A stretch of 64,000 nucleotides of DNA from Robiginitomaculum sp. (GCA_021776525.1 JAJFFT010000006.1:186001-250000), one strand, 5' to 3'; positions 1-8,769 are shown, counted from the first letter of the stretch. Numbers and translations: made by a program. Notes: generated by a model not told the origin, from the sequence alone.

Positions 1-196
1 TTTGGCCGCCGGAACCTTGCTGCATGGCGCACCCCATAATCACATCATCAACCTCGCCTCCTTCAAGGCCAGCACGCTTGATGGCATGGCTGATCACATG
101 ACCGCCCAATTCCTGTAACTGTGTATTATTAAAGGCACCGCGATAGGCCTTGCCTATGGGGGTACGCACAGTGGATACAATGACGGCTTCACGCAT
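1..196 (-). CDS. Thiolase (acetyl-CoA acetyltransferase family), N-terminal part only
   Basis: The reverse strand reads MREAVIVSTVRTPIGKAYRG and onward for 65 codons to the window edge, which is the typical N-terminus of FadA/AtoB-type thiolases. These enzymes cleave 3-ketoacyl-CoA or condense acetyl-CoA in fatty-acid or polyester metabolism. The start ATG at 194-196 has a good AAGGAG about 6 bases upstream. The nucleophilic cysteine, expected near residue 90, is outside the window, so substrate class cannot be judged. It is divergent from the TPR gene. Confidence 0.85.
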   Translation of the reverse strand, partial: MREAVIVSTVRTPIGKAYRGAFNNTQLQELGGHVISHAIKRAGLEGGEVDDVIMGCAMQQGSGGQ

Positions 197-313
197 AATA
201 ATCTCCTTGAAATTTTCTGCACAAACGTAACCGTGATTGCGCCCCTAGTGCAAACCTTTTACCGCTCATTAACCATAAAGCGTCCAGATAATACACAAAT
301 GGAGACCTTGTCT

Positions 314-1387
314 GTGCGCCTTATTATTGCATCGCTGATCTTTACCCTGATGGGCATCGCACCCGCCAGCGCCCGTGTGCGTGACGCGGTGTTGGCCATC
401 GAAGGTAAAACAGCAATATCTCTTGTGCGCTTTGACAATCAGCCCGCCAATGCCAAGGTGCTTTCTGGCCCGCATGGCGTCGAGGTTATCATCCGCGGTG
501 TCGAGGCCCGCACGGCGCGCATTACCCCTGCCGACCCACATTTGATCAGCGCCATAGACATCAGCCCCATAGAGGACGGTGTGCGGCTGCTCTATCATTT
601 TACCAAAACCCCAAAACAAGGCAGCATCGATATTTATGAACGGGCGATCATGCTGCGTGCCCATTTTGAACATCCACTGCAAGCGCAAAAGGCCAGCCTG
701 AACTTCAACCCGGCACAGCGCACCAACACTCATAACGCATCCGCAACATCGGCATCAACATCGTCCCATTCATCAAGCACCTCGACGAACGCTTCGACCG
801 GCCACGCGCCGGCCGCAACACCAAGCCAAAACAGCACCCCGGACAGCGTTACCGGACATACCGGCAATAGCGTCGCAGCCGAGACACAAAGCGCCCAAAA
901 GGGTGAAAACCAAGCCCCCCACAATGCACCCAGCTCCAATGCCCCGGGCAATAGCCACCAGAGCGCGGATAGGCCCACCCATGATGGCGATGTCCCTGCG
1001 CCCCAAAACCACAACCCCGCCCCCGGCGTCGGCATGGTCCGCGATGCCAGCACAACACACACATCGCAAAGTCTGGACAAGCAATCCTGTGAAGCTGCGA
1101 AAAAGGCCATTGAGGATGACCCATGGGCCATGGACAAGCTGTCTCTCTATGCGGCCTGTATTGCCAAAGAAGGTAAAACCGATGAAGCCAAGGAAGTTTT
1201 TGAGCGGCTTTTGACATTCGATCCAGATATGATCTCGGCCTATATGGGCCTGGGCGCGATCGCACAGGAACGCGGTGATACCGCTGCTGCCAAACGCCAT
1301 TACCAACAGGCCCTGGACCTGGGCGGATCAGATTCTGAGGCCGCGCAGGCCCGCGCCATGCTTGGCACGTTGGGCAATAGCCACTGA
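314..1387 (+). CDS. Secreted TPR-repeat protein with long low-complexity linker
   Basis: The protein begins with a signal peptide (hydrophobic LIIASLIF, cleavage after PASA), followed by a roughly 95-residue beta-rich segment that may be AMIN-like. Then comes about 130 residues of Ser/Thr/Asn/Pro/His-rich low complexity, and two TPR-like helix pairs at the C-terminus (AMDKLSLYAAC...; ISAYMGLGAIAQERGD). I chose GTG 314 because GGAG lies 9 bases upstream; ATG 299 has no ribosome site but would give the same signal peptide with five extra residues. The TPRs suggest a periplasmic scaffold or secretion/pilus accessory role, but no specific function is recognised. Confidence 0.7.
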   Translation: MRLIIASLIFTLMGIAPASARVRDAVLAIEGKTAISLVRFDNQPANAKVLSGPHGVEVIIRGVEARTARITPADPHLISAIDISPIEDGVRLLYHFTKTPKQGSIDIYERAIMLRAHFEHPLQAQKASLNFNPAQRTNTHNASATSASTSSHSSSTSTNASTGHAPAATPSQNSTPDSVTGHTGNSVAAETQSAQKGENQAPHNAPSSNAPGNSHQSADRPTHDGDVPAPQNHNPAPGVGMVRDASTTHTSQSLDKQSCEAAKKAIEDDPWAMDKLSLYAACIAKEGKTDEAKEVFERLLTFDPDMISAYMGLGAIAQERGDTAAAKRHYQQALDLGGSDSEAAQARAMLGTLGNSH

Positions 1388-1393
1388 TCGTCT

Positions 1394-2860
1394 TTAGGGC
1401 GTTATCTCATAATCTTTGAAATCAGGCTGTGCCATCAGCGTGCGAAACTGTGCCGTTGAATGCGGCCACAAAGTCGGGATAGTGCCATCCGCAGCCTTGT
1501 ACCAGCTGTTACAGGACGTTGCCCACACCATGTTTTCAAGGTCCGCAGCGATTTCATCGTTATAACGCGCCTCGGCATCCTCGCGCACGTCCAGTGTGCC
1601 CTGCCCCGTGTGTTCAATAGCTTTCAGAATATAGCCAATTTGAGCTTCGATAATCAGGATCATCGACGAATGCCCAAGACCTGTATTAGGGCCAAGGATG
1701 GTGAAAAAATTGGGAAATCCCGGATATGACACACCCCGATAGGCGCTCAGGCGCTTTGAAAACCTCTCGTGCAGATCACAACCGCCTTGGCCAGTGATGC
1801 GCAGACCGGCCTGAAACTCTGTGGCCTTGAACCCGGTGGCCAACACCACAATATCGACCGGAATTTCGCGGCCCGCCTGGGTATAAATACTTTCTTCGCT
1901 CATATGCGAGATCGGGTCTGCGACCAGATTAACATGACCGCGCAGAAGCGTTTGATAATAATCATCCGAAAGCAAAATGCGTTTGCAACCCAATGGATAA
2001 TCCGGCGTCAGCTTGGCCCGCAAATCAGGGTCGTGAACAATATCGCGCATGGACCGCAAGGCCGCAGAAGACATCATTTTTGCAACCCGGCTGTTTTTAC
2101 GAAAAGCCCGGAAACTGAAAAAGTCACGGCTTTTATCCATCCAGGCGCGTTTCAGACGCAACAAAAAAGGGAACCGCCGCCAACGCGCCTTTTCGCCGGA
2201 ACGATAGGCTCGGTCGCGACGTGGAACGATGTAATTGGCGGTGCGTTGAAAAATTGTCAGGTCCGCCACCTCATCCACAATTGCCGGGGCGATCTGTACG
2301 GTACTGGCGGCGCTGCCGATAATGGCCACATTTTTGTCTTTTAAGGACAGCCCCTTGGGCCAGCGTGCCGAGTGAAAAACCTGGCCCTTGAATTTTTTCA
2401 GCCCCTCGATCGGGGGAATAAAAGGAATGCTGAGAGGCCCGGTGGCGCTGATCACATAACGGGCACTGAAACGCTCGCCAGACGCGGTGCTCAACACCCA
2501 GTGCCGGGCTGTGTCATCAAAATGCATTTCTGTGATGGCGGTGTTGAGGTGAACGTTACCCGCGATACCAAAGCGATGGGCGCAATCCTCGACATAGGGT
2601 TTGATCTCACCTTGCAACGAATAGATGCGGCTCCATTCGGGATTTGGCGCATAAGAATAACAATAAAGGTGCGATGGCACATCACAACCGGCACCTGGGT
2701 AAGTGTTGTCGTGCCATGTTCCGCTGAGGCCGTCTGATTTCTCAAAGATGATAAAATTGCTGATCCCGGCCCGCATCAGCCCGATGCCCATACCAATGCC
2801 AGAAAAGCCAGCCCCGATAATGGCTACGTCCAAGACGGGGTCTTTAGTCTCTATTTTCAT
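1394..2860 (-). CDS. Flavin-containing monooxygenase, Baeyer-Villiger type
   Basis: This is a class B flavin monooxygenase of 488 residues. An FAD-binding GAGFSG sits at residues 16-21, an NADPH-binding GSAAS motif near residue 185, and between them FKGQVFHSARW matches the FxGxxxHxxxW fingerprint of Baeyer-Villiger monooxygenases. The expected reaction is NADPH- and O2-dependent insertion of oxygen next to a ketone, possibly cyclic or steroid-like; the substrate cannot be read from sequence. ATG 2860 is preferred to a start 11 codons upstream because the conserved fold begins soon after it and GGGA lies upstream. It is convergent with the TPR gene and divergent from queC. Confidence 0.85.
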   Translation of the reverse strand: MKIETKDPVLDVAIIGAGFSGIGMGIGLMRAGISNFIIFEKSDGLSGTWHDNTYPGAGCDVPSHLYCYSYAPNPEWSRIYSLQGEIKPYVEDCAHRFGIAGNVHLNTAITEMHFDDTARHWVLSTASGERFSARYVISATGPLSIPFIPPIEGLKKFKGQVFHSARWPKGLSLKDKNVAIIGSAASTVQIAPAIVDEVADLTIFQRTANYIVPRRDRAYRSGEKARWRRFPFLLRLKRAWMDKSRDFFSFRAFRKNSRVAKMMSSAALRSMRDIVHDPDLRAKLTPDYPLGCKRILLSDDYYQTLLRGHVNLVADPISHMSEESIYTQAGREIPVDIVVLATGFKATEFQAGLRITGQGGCDLHERFSKRLSAYRGVSYPGFPNFFTILGPNTGLGHSSMILIIEAQIGYILKAIEHTGQGTLDVREDAEARYNDEIAADLENMVWATSCNSWYKAADGTIPTLWPHSTAQFRTLMAQPDFKDYEITP

Positions 2861-2973
2861 GTTTGTGTCCCAACATTGTGGTTTTGCACACACCCAAAAC
2901 GCGTATACATCAGTTCAGCCATGGATTTTCCCATTTTCGGGCATTAGTGAACAGCGTTCAGGAGGGTTTGACA

Positions 2974-3678
2974 ATGGCAAAAAATGACGCGGCACTGGTC
3001 CTGTTTTCCGGTGGGCAGGATAGTGCGATCTGTCTGGCCTGGGCCTTGCGGTGCTTTGACCGAGTGGAAACCATTGGCTTTGATTACGGCCAGCGCCATG
3101 TGATCGAACTCAATGTGCGCCAGGACTTTCTGGCGCAATTGCGGGCCACCTTGCCTGCGCTGGCCGATACATTAGGCAAGGATTATGTTGTCGACATGAG
3201 CGGCTTTGGCGCCTTGGCCCAGTGCTCGCTGACCGAAGAACGCGAGATTGTCTTTAATGAAACCGGCCTGCCTGACACCTTTGTGCCAGGGCGTAATCTG
3301 ATGTTTCTGACCGCCGCCGCGGCGCTTGGCTATCGGCGGGATCTGAATCACCTTGTCGGCGGCATGTGTGAAACTGATTATTCGGGCTATCCGGATTGCC
3401 GCCAGAACACCATGGATGCCATGCAACAGGCGTTAAATCTGGGTATGGAGGCCGACTTTGTCATTGAGACACCATTGATGCAGATCGACAAAGCCCAAAG
3501 CTGGGCCATGGCCCATACGCTGGGCGGTGACGCGTTGATTGACCTGATCCTTGAACATACCCATACCTGTTATCTGGGTCAGCGCGACACCCGCCACAAT
3601 TGGGGCTATGGGTGCGCCACCTGCCCGGCCTGTGAATTACGAGCCAAGGGCTGGACTGCATGGAAGGCACAGGCATGA
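2974..3678 (+). CDS. queC: 7-cyano-7-deazaguanine synthase QueC
   Basis: QueC converts 7-carboxy-7-deazaguanine to preQ0 using ATP and ammonia, a step toward queuosine. The 234-residue protein has the PP-loop ATP-binding motif SGGQDS at residues 12-17 and the C-terminal zinc-binding cysteines (CYLGQ ... YGCATCPAC). The start at 2974 has GGAGG nine bases upstream; frames extending further upstream add non-conserved sequence. It opens a three-gene operon with queE and queD, its stop overlapping the queE start (ATGA). Confidence 0.95.
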   Translation: MAKNDAALVLFSGGQDSAICLAWALRCFDRVETIGFDYGQRHVIELNVRQDFLAQLRATLPALADTLGKDYVVDMSGFGALAQCSLTEEREIVFNETGLPDTFVPGRNLMFLTAAAALGYRRDLNHLVGGMCETDYSGYPDCRQNTMDAMQQALNLGMEADFVIETPLMQIDKAQSWAMAHTLGGDALIDLILEHTHTCYLGQRDTRHNWGYGCATCPACELRAKGWTAWKAQA

Positions 3679-4304
3679 CCTATTCCGTCAAGGAAATGTT
3701 TCTCACCTTACAAGGTGAGGGGGCGCAGGCCGGCCGCCCGGCAGTATTTGTGCGCTTTACCGGGTGTAATTTATGGTCTGGCCGCGAAGTGGATCGCCAC
3801 AAGGCCCAATGCCCGTTTTGCGATACCGAGTTTGTCGGCATGGATGGGCAAAACGGTGGGCAATTTACCAACCCGGCGGCTTTGGCCCGCGCCGCAGCAG
3901 ACCTGTGGCCCGGCGGCGGCACGCCCTATGTGGTGTGCACCGGCGGTGAGCCTTTATTGCAATTGGATACACCTCTGATCCAAGCCTTGCACAAGGTGGG
4001 TTTCGAGATCGCCGTAGAAACCAATGGTACGATCGTCGCACCCAAAGGCATTGACTGGCTGTGCGTCAGCCCCAAAGCCGGAACAGAGCTGGTCCAAAAA
4101 AGCGGCGATGAGTTAAAACTGGTTTTCCCGCAGCAGAACAGCAATCCGGAAGATTTTGAGCATTTGGATTTTGGCCGCTTTGTGCTGCAACCCATGGACG
4201 GACCGCAGATAGTGGAATATACGCGCAGCGCCGTAGAGTATTGTCTTTCACACCCCCGGTGGGGCCTTAGCCTGCAGACACACAAATGGATCGGAATTTC
4301 TTAA
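3675..4304 (+). CDS. queE: 7-carboxy-7-deazaguanine synthase QueE (radical SAM)
   Basis: QueE rearranges 6-carboxy-tetrahydropterin, the QueD product, into 7-carboxy-7-deazaguanine. Cysteines at residues 31, 46 and 49 form the CX14CX2C cluster motif known from one QueE subclass instead of the usual CX3CX2C radical-SAM motif. GEG at 14-16 and CTGGEP further on are also family features. Length is 209 residues. The start is the ATG overlapping the queC stop, giving translational coupling; the next gene overlaps its 3' end. Confidence 0.94.
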   Translation: MTYSVKEMFLTLQGEGAQAGRPAVFVRFTGCNLWSGREVDRHKAQCPFCDTEFVGMDGQNGGQFTNPAALARAAADLWPGGGTPYVVCTGGEPLLQLDTPLIQALHKVGFEIAVETNGTIVAPKGIDWLCVSPKAGTELVQKSGDELKLVFPQQNSNPEDFEHLDFGRFVLQPMDGPQIVEYTRSAVEYCLSHPRWGLSLQTHKWIGIS

Positions 4305-4693
4305 ACACCCTAAGCGACATGAAGCGCCGCCCGGCCAGCATTAGCCGCGGTGCATGGTTCGAGGCCGCCCACCACCTGGCCAAGTGCAAGGATGGGCAGG
4401 GGTATACAAATCTGCACGGCCATTCGTTCAAGGTTGAGCTGACCGTCACCGGTGTGCCCAAAGGCGCCAATGGCTGGGTTGAAGACCTGGCCAACCTCAA
4501 AGCGGCGCTGGACGATGTGCGCGCGACGCTGGATCACGCCTGTCTGAATGACATTGAAGGGTTGGAAAAACCATCGCTGGAACGCCTGTGCGCATGGATC
4601 GCGGCAAAGGTTATTGCCGACCTTCCCAATCTAAGTGCGGTCAGCGTCTCGCGGCCCTCGCTGAACGAGACCTGCACACTTGACCTGACTTAG
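4286..4693 (+). CDS. queD: 6-carboxy-5,6,7,8-tetrahydropterin synthase QueD
   Basis: QueD turns 7,8-dihydroneopterin triphosphate into 6-carboxy-tetrahydropterin, the first dedicated step of 7-deazaguanine synthesis. The fold shows the zinc ligands in FEAAHH and HGHSF, the catalytic cysteine in LAKCKDG, a DHACLND segment and a late NETCTL glutamate. The reading frame opens at ATG 4286, 19 bases inside queE; ATG 4319 (MKRRPAS) is an alternative that would leave a short gap. Together the three genes supply preQ0 for tRNA queuosine. Confidence 0.92.
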   Translation: MDRNFLNTLSDMKRRPASISRGAWFEAAHHLAKCKDGQGYTNLHGHSFKVELTVTGVPKGANGWVEDLANLKAALDDVRATLDHACLNDIEGLEKPSLERLCAWIAAKVIADLPNLSAVSVSRPSLNETCTLDLT

Positions 4694-4695
4694 TG

Positions 4696-5730
4696 TTACG
4701 CGGTTGTACGGGCTTCTGCGAACGAGATGAGCTTTTGCTGGTTTTCATCCCACAGACCAAGGTTCACACAGGAAAGGCTTTGCCATAAAGTCAGGCGCTT
4801 GAGCGTGGCCAGTTCTGGATAATCCCGCAACACCTGACGCAGCCGGTAATAGGGAATGCGGCTGCATAAATGGTGCACATGGTGGATGCCAATATTGGCC
4901 GTAAACCAGCGCAGCACACCGGGAAGGTCATAATGCGAACTGCCATAAAGCGCCGCATCCTGCACTTTCCAGGCGTCGCCTCTGGCCCAAACGGTGCCTT
5001 CAAACTGGTGTTGGACATAGAACAGCCACACACCGATAGATGCGGCCACAATAGCAACCGGCAAATGCACCAGTATAAACGGCCCCAGCCCGACAAAATA
5101 AATCAGCAAACCGGCCAGAACGATCATGGCGATATTGGTGCCCATGGCGCTGAGCCAATAACGCCAACCGGAACGCATAAACCCCAAGGGTAAACGCTGG
5201 CGCAGCAGGAAATTATAGGCAGGCCCCAGACCGAACAGCACCAATGGGTGACGATAGAGGCGATAGCCCAGACGGCCCATCGGCGGCAGATCGCGATATT
5301 CCTTTAAAGTCAGTGTATCAATATCGCCAATGCCGCGCCTGTCCAGATTACCAGAGCTGGCATGGTGTGTGGCGTGCGCACGCCGCCAGACATAATAAGG
5401 CGTCAGGGTAAATACCCCAAGGACACGTCCGACCCAGTCATTTATGACTTTCTTTTTGAAAAAGGCCCCATGACCACAATCATGCTGGATCAGGAACATC
5501 CGCACCATAAAGGCGCCTGTTGGAATACTGATCAACAGCGTCAGCCAGTAACTGATGGAGAGCGCCCAATATGCCAGCGCCCAAAGGGCAAAAAACGGAA
5601 TTGCCGTGATGATCAGTTCCAATGCACTACGCTTGGCGCTGGGCTCCCAATAGCGATTTAACAAAGGCAGCCATTCTCGTGCCGATAATAAAGCTGTGTT
5701 GGATTGTGTCTCGCGTTGTGTTGAACTCAT
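4696..5730 (-). CDS. Membrane fatty acid desaturase
   Basis: The 344-residue membrane protein carries the three histidine boxes of acyl-lipid/acyl-CoA desaturases: HDCGH, HATHH and HHVHH. Hydrophobic segments lie before box 1 and between boxes 2 and 3. It is predicted to introduce a double bond into membrane fatty acids using a di-iron centre. ATG 5730 (MSSTQRE) is preferred over a TTG 13 codons upstream. It ends two bases past queD and is convergent with it. The regiospecificity is not deducible. Confidence 0.9.
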   Translation of the reverse strand: MSSTQRETQSNTALLSAREWLPLLNRYWEPSAKRSALELIITAIPFFALWALAYWALSISYWLTLLISIPTGAFMVRMFLIQHDCGHGAFFKKKVINDWVGRVLGVFTLTPYYVWRRAHATHHASSGNLDRRGIGDIDTLTLKEYRDLPPMGRLGYRLYRHPLVLFGLGPAYNFLLRQRLPLGFMRSGWRYWLSAMGTNIAMIVLAGLLIYFVGLGPFILVHLPVAIVAASIGVWLFYVQHQFEGTVWARGDAWKVQDAALYGSSHYDLPGVLRWFTANIGIHHVHHLCSRIPYYRLRQVLRDYPELATLKRLTLWQSLSCVNLGLWDENQQKLISFAEARTTA

Positions 5731-5905
5731 ACAAAAACGAGCCTTCTGTTTGTGAACACCTAACCCCAAAACATGAGCAATATAGCAGTGGTCAAATATC
5801 GCAACCGGTTAGGCCCGTGAACAGGCAGAAACATCTGCGAACGACGACAGCAGATAGTGATGGCGAGGCGCAAAAGCCTCTGTTACACCAGCCCCCGCAC
5901 ACTTT

Positions 5906-5982
5906 GGTCCCGTAGCTCAGTTGGATAGAGCACCAGATTCCTAATCTGGGGGTCGCGCGTTCGAATCGCGCCGGGATCACCA
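5906..5982 (+). tRNA. tRNA-Arg(CCT)
   Basis: A full cloverleaf is visible. Acceptor GGTCCCG pairs with CGGGATC. The anticodon stem CCAGA/TCTGG encloses the loop TTCCTAA with anticodon CCT, which reads AGG. The T arm is GCGCG-TTCGAAT-CGCGC. CCA is encoded at 5980-5982. Confidence 0.96.
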
Positions 5983-5990
5983 TTTTTCAT

Positions 5991-6087
5991 GTGCTATCGC
6001 GACGGCAAGCTTCGCTATATGAGCACAGGTTTACTTGTGCTATCGCGGTGCTGGCGCCCGCTATATGAGCACGGGTTTACTTGTGCT
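5991..6087. repeat. Two tandem 46-bp palindromic repeat units
   Basis: The 28-base string beginning GCTATATGAGCAC occurs at 6014-6041 and again at 6060-6087 with one mismatch, and the preceding GTGCTATCGCG also recurs, giving a 46-bp period. GTGCT and AGCAC at unit ends can pair, so each unit may fold as a hairpin. It lies just downstream of tRNA-Arg. Confidence 0.75.
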
Positions 6088-6090
6088 CCT

Positions 6091-6124
6091 CACCCTGAGG
6101 TGCCGCAGCGCGGCCTCGAAGGGC
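6091..6124. repeat. Alphaproteobacterial REP-like palindrome
   Basis: CACCCTGAGGTGC and CCTCGAAGGG form imperfect arms around a GC-rich loop. Related arms (TGAGG...CCTCGAA) recur at about 18674, 19805 and 25893 in this window, so this is a dispersed palindrome family. Confidence 0.65.
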
Positions 6125-6162
6125 GCGATGGTAAACCGAGCCAGAAGCTAAAAGGATCCACA

Positions 6163-6501
6163 ATGAGCGAACTGCCCCCCTGCCCAAAATGCCAGTCCAT
6201 TTACACCTATGAGGATGGCAGTCTGCTGGTCTGTCCGGAATGCGCCCACGAGTGGAACGCCGGTGAAGTTACCCAAAGCGGCGGTGAAAAAGCCATCACG
6301 GATTCTAATGGCAATACGTTATCGGACGGCGATACCATCACGGTGATCAAGGATTTGAAGGTCAAGGGGACATCATTGGTGGTCAAGGTCGGCACCAAGG
6401 TGAAAAACATCCGCCTGGTGGACGGCGATCATGACATTGATTGCAAAATCCCCGGCATTGGCGCCATGAAATTGAAGTCAGAATTTGTGAAAAAAATTTA
6501 G
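6163..6501 (+). CDS. yjdM: YjdM/PhnA-family zinc-ribbon protein
   Basis: This 112-residue protein opens with a zinc ribbon (CPKCQ ... CPECAHEW, residues 7-32), followed by the beta-rich KOW-like C-terminal half with the conserved DGDT and GTKVKNIRL segments. The family was once named PhnA for alkylphosphonate use, but that role is not supported and the function is unclear. The start at 6163 has AAAGGA upstream. It follows the repeat array. Confidence 0.9.
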   Translation: MSELPPCPKCQSIYTYEDGSLLVCPECAHEWNAGEVTQSGGEKAITDSNGNTLSDGDTITVIKDLKVKGTSLVVKVGTKVKNIRLVDGDHDIDCKIPGIGAMKLKSEFVKKI

Positions 6502-6592
6502 AGCATCCTGCGCGTTTCGTACGCGCACGCATCCAAAACGCGCCAGACCTGCATCTTACTTTTATTGTGAAGCGTAATGAAGGTAAGACACC

Positions 6593-7303
6593 ATGTTCAA
6601 CATTGCTAAATCTGAAAAACTGATCGCCCTGATCGAAGTTCTGGTGTTTGCGGCCCTGGCCTTTGGCCTGAAGAAAGTCATGGACCCAATATTCTGGCGC
6701 TTTGCCGGCCCGGTATCCCTGATCAGCACTCTTGTTCTGTTAAGTGTTTATATGCGCTTTCGCGGTCTGCACTGGTCAGAAATGGGCTTGATACCACTGC
6801 CCGGCATACGGGCGAAGCTGATGGTGATCCCAAAGGCTTTTTTGGTGTTTTTAGCCTTTGTCGCCGTCGTTGCGCCGATCCTCCTGATCAGCAAAGTCCT
6901 CGGCCTGACCTTCATGACTGAAATGCCCGCCGGCATAGAAGAACGCTGGGGCGATATAGAAGGCAGCCTGCCCCATTATCTTCTGTGGATGGGCATTGTC
7001 TGGACCTCGGCAGCCTTTGGCGAAGAAATGTTTTTCCGGGGCTTTTTGATCACCCGCCTGCAAACCGCATTCAAAGGCCTGCCCCTGGCGGCAATACTGT
7101 CGGTGGTTTTACCGGCTTTATTTTTTGGCTATGGCCACGTGTATTATCAGGGATTGCGCGGCTTTATTATGACCGGAGCCATCGCCTTGGCCTTTGGTAC
7201 CATGTTTCTGGTGTTCAAACGTAATCTCTGGCCGATCATCCTTTTACATGGGGTTATCGATTCATTGGGCATGACGGCCCGATATATGAACTGGGATATG
7301 TAG
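6593..7303 (+). CDS. CPBP-family intramembrane glutamic protease
   Basis: A 236-residue membrane protein with about six hydrophobic helices. It has the signature of Rce1/CPBP proteases: GEEMFFRGF (EExxxR), FFGYGH and HGVIDS. These proteases act on prenylated or other membrane-associated substrates; in bacteria many are linked to peptide maturation or immunity. GAAGG upstream supports the start. No bacteriocin or peptide gene is adjacent, so the substrate is unknown. Confidence 0.88.
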   Translation: MFNIAKSEKLIALIEVLVFAALAFGLKKVMDPIFWRFAGPVSLISTLVLLSVYMRFRGLHWSEMGLIPLPGIRAKLMVIPKAFLVFLAFVAVVAPILLISKVLGLTFMTEMPAGIEERWGDIEGSLPHYLLWMGIVWTSAAFGEEMFFRGFLITRLQTAFKGLPLAAILSVVLPALFFGYGHVYYQGLRGFIMTGAIALAFGTMFLVFKRNLWPIILLHGVIDSLGMTARYMNWDM

Positions 7304-7359
7304 GGCCTCTTTTCAATGCAGTTGAATTGATAACCATTACCGTGCACCCTTTACCCGAA

Positions 7360-8175
7360 ATGGGCATGCATTCAACAAACCAGTACGCGCGAAGAACCCT
7401 TTTGGGCGGGGCGCTGTGGATGGCGGGCTTTACCCCGGCGCTGGCCAGAAAGTCCAGACGCAGAAAAAAGCCCGAAACCATTTTGCCAGGACAAGCCCAA
7501 CAGGTGACCAGTGGCCAAAGCCTGACCCTGTATGATGGCCGGACCGTACGCCTTGGCACCATCCAGGCCCCCAGAATGGCCGCCAAGGGCATCCCGCCTG
7601 AACCGCTGGCCATTGAGGCACGCAATGCTTTGCGCCAGCTGACCCAAGATTACCCCCTTGCCTTTAGCGACCCCGTCCCCGACAAATTTTCGCGCCTGCG
7701 GGCGCAGGTTTTCGCCGATACTGGCACCATCGATCCGCCCCTTTGGGTGCAGGGCGAAATGATCACCCAAGGCCTGGCCCGTGTGCATACGCGGCGCGAT
7801 GATCAGGCCCGCGCCCGCCAACTTTTGGCGATAGAGGAAACCGCCCGCAAGAAACAACGGGGCATTTGGGCACAACCCTATTATGCGTTGCGCACCCCAA
7901 ACAATGCGGGTGCGGCTGTTGGCTCGTTTCAAATTGTTCAGGGGCGTATCTTTGATGTGGCTGAGGTGCGCAAGCGAATTTACCTGAACTTTGGCGAGGA
8001 CTGGCGGCACGATTTCACCATCAATATTGCCCCCAAAGACAAAAGACAGTTTGCCCGCGCTGGGATCGACCTAAGCGCGCTCAGCGGGGCCGAGATTCGG
8101 GTCCGCGGCCTGATCCGTTTTTTGAATGGCCCGATCATATATCTGGACCATGCCGCAGCATTTGAGGTTTTATAA
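7360..8175 (+). CDS. Exported SNase-like (thermonuclease family) protein
   Basis: The N-terminus has a twin-arginine signal (ARRTLLGG then a short hydrophobic stretch ending PALA), so export by Tat is likely. Residues about 45-180 resemble the staphylococcal nuclease fold (VRLGTIQAP, RLRAQVF, QGLARV, GIWA). A further beta-rich domain follows with no clear family. Several catalytic residues are not certain, so nuclease activity is not assured. The start is ambiguous: ATG 7360 or 7366, neither with a good ribosome site. Confidence 0.75.
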   Translation: MGMHSTNQYARRTLLGGALWMAGFTPALARKSRRRKKPETILPGQAQQVTSGQSLTLYDGRTVRLGTIQAPRMAAKGIPPEPLAIEARNALRQLTQDYPLAFSDPVPDKFSRLRAQVFADTGTIDPPLWVQGEMITQGLARVHTRRDDQARARQLLAIEETARKKQRGIWAQPYYALRTPNNAGAAVGSFQIVQGRIFDVAEVRKRIYLNFGEDWRHDFTINIAPKDKRQFARAGIDLSALSGAEIRVRGLIRFLNGPIIYLDHAAAFEVL

Positions 8176-8177
8176 AT

Positions 8178-8213
8178 CAAAAGAAAAACCCGGCACCATA
8201 ATGATGCCGGGTC
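8178..8213 (-). terminator. Rho-independent terminator of carD
   Basis: ACCCGGCA and TGCCGGGT pair around a 9-base loop; on the minus strand the stem is followed by TTTTTCTTTT. It sits directly after the carD stop and between convergent genes. Confidence 0.85.
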
Positions 8214-8238
8214 GCTCTTAACTTGAAAGACGGTGTCC

Positions 8239-8769
8239 TTAGGCGGCGTTTGCGGCGCTCGCCCCTTTGGCAACCAAAGTCTTGGACAGCTTGTCGAACG
8301 CGTCATCACGTTCGATTTTCTCGACCGCAGCCACTTCGCGAGCCATACGGTCAATCGCCGATTCGTATAATTGACGCTCGGAATAGGATTGTTCGGGCTG
8401 ATCGGCATTACGGTGCAGATCACGAACCACCTCGGCAATAAAGATCAGATCACCGGAATTGATCTTGGCTTCGTATTCCTGGGCCCGGCGGCTCCACATT
8501 GTGCGTTTAATCCGGGGACGGCCTTTGAGGGTCTTCATGGCGTTTTGCACGATGTTTGGCTCAGACAAAGCCCGCATGCCGCCGCTTTCGGCGCGCGGCA
8601 CCGGAACCCGAAGGACCATTTTGTCCTGATCGAACTGAACGACATAGACTTCGAGTTCCATATCCGCGACGGTCTGAATTTCTACAGCGGAGATACGGCC
8701 AACCCCGTGGGCTGGATAAACGATGTAATCATTGATTTTAAATTTTTTTGCTGAACTGGTTTTTGCCAT
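8239..8769 (-). CDS. carD: CarD/CdnL-family transcription regulator
   Basis: The 176-residue protein has the N-terminal RNAP-binding Tudor-like domain (INDYIVYPAHGVGRI, residues 12-26) and the helical DNA-contacting C-terminal half with the characteristic RPRIKRTMWSRRAQEYEAKI region split across residues 85-105. CarD/CdnL proteins bind RNA polymerase beta and stabilise open complexes at rRNA and other vegetative promoters. The gene next to ferredoxin fdxA is a standard alphaproteobacterial arrangement. A terminator follows it. Confidence 0.93.
   Translation of the reverse strand: MAKTSSAKKFKINDYIVYPAHGVGRISAVEIQTVADMELEVYVVQFDQDKMVLRVPVPRAESGGMRALSEPNIVQNAMKTLKGRPRIKRTMWSRRAQEYEAKINSGDLIFIAEVVRDLHRNADQPEQSYSERQLYESAIDRMAREVAAVEKIERDDAFDKLSKTLVAKGASAANAA

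Noticed and set aside
2894-2973. preQ1 riboswitch upstream of queC
   Set aside because: The 80-base leader shows no recognisable small pseudoknot with the A-rich tail; only a plain ribosome site was seen.
5792-5983. Open frame reading the antisense of tRNA-Arg
   Set aside because: It is produced by the complement of the tRNA and shows no ribosome site; such frames are a common artefact.
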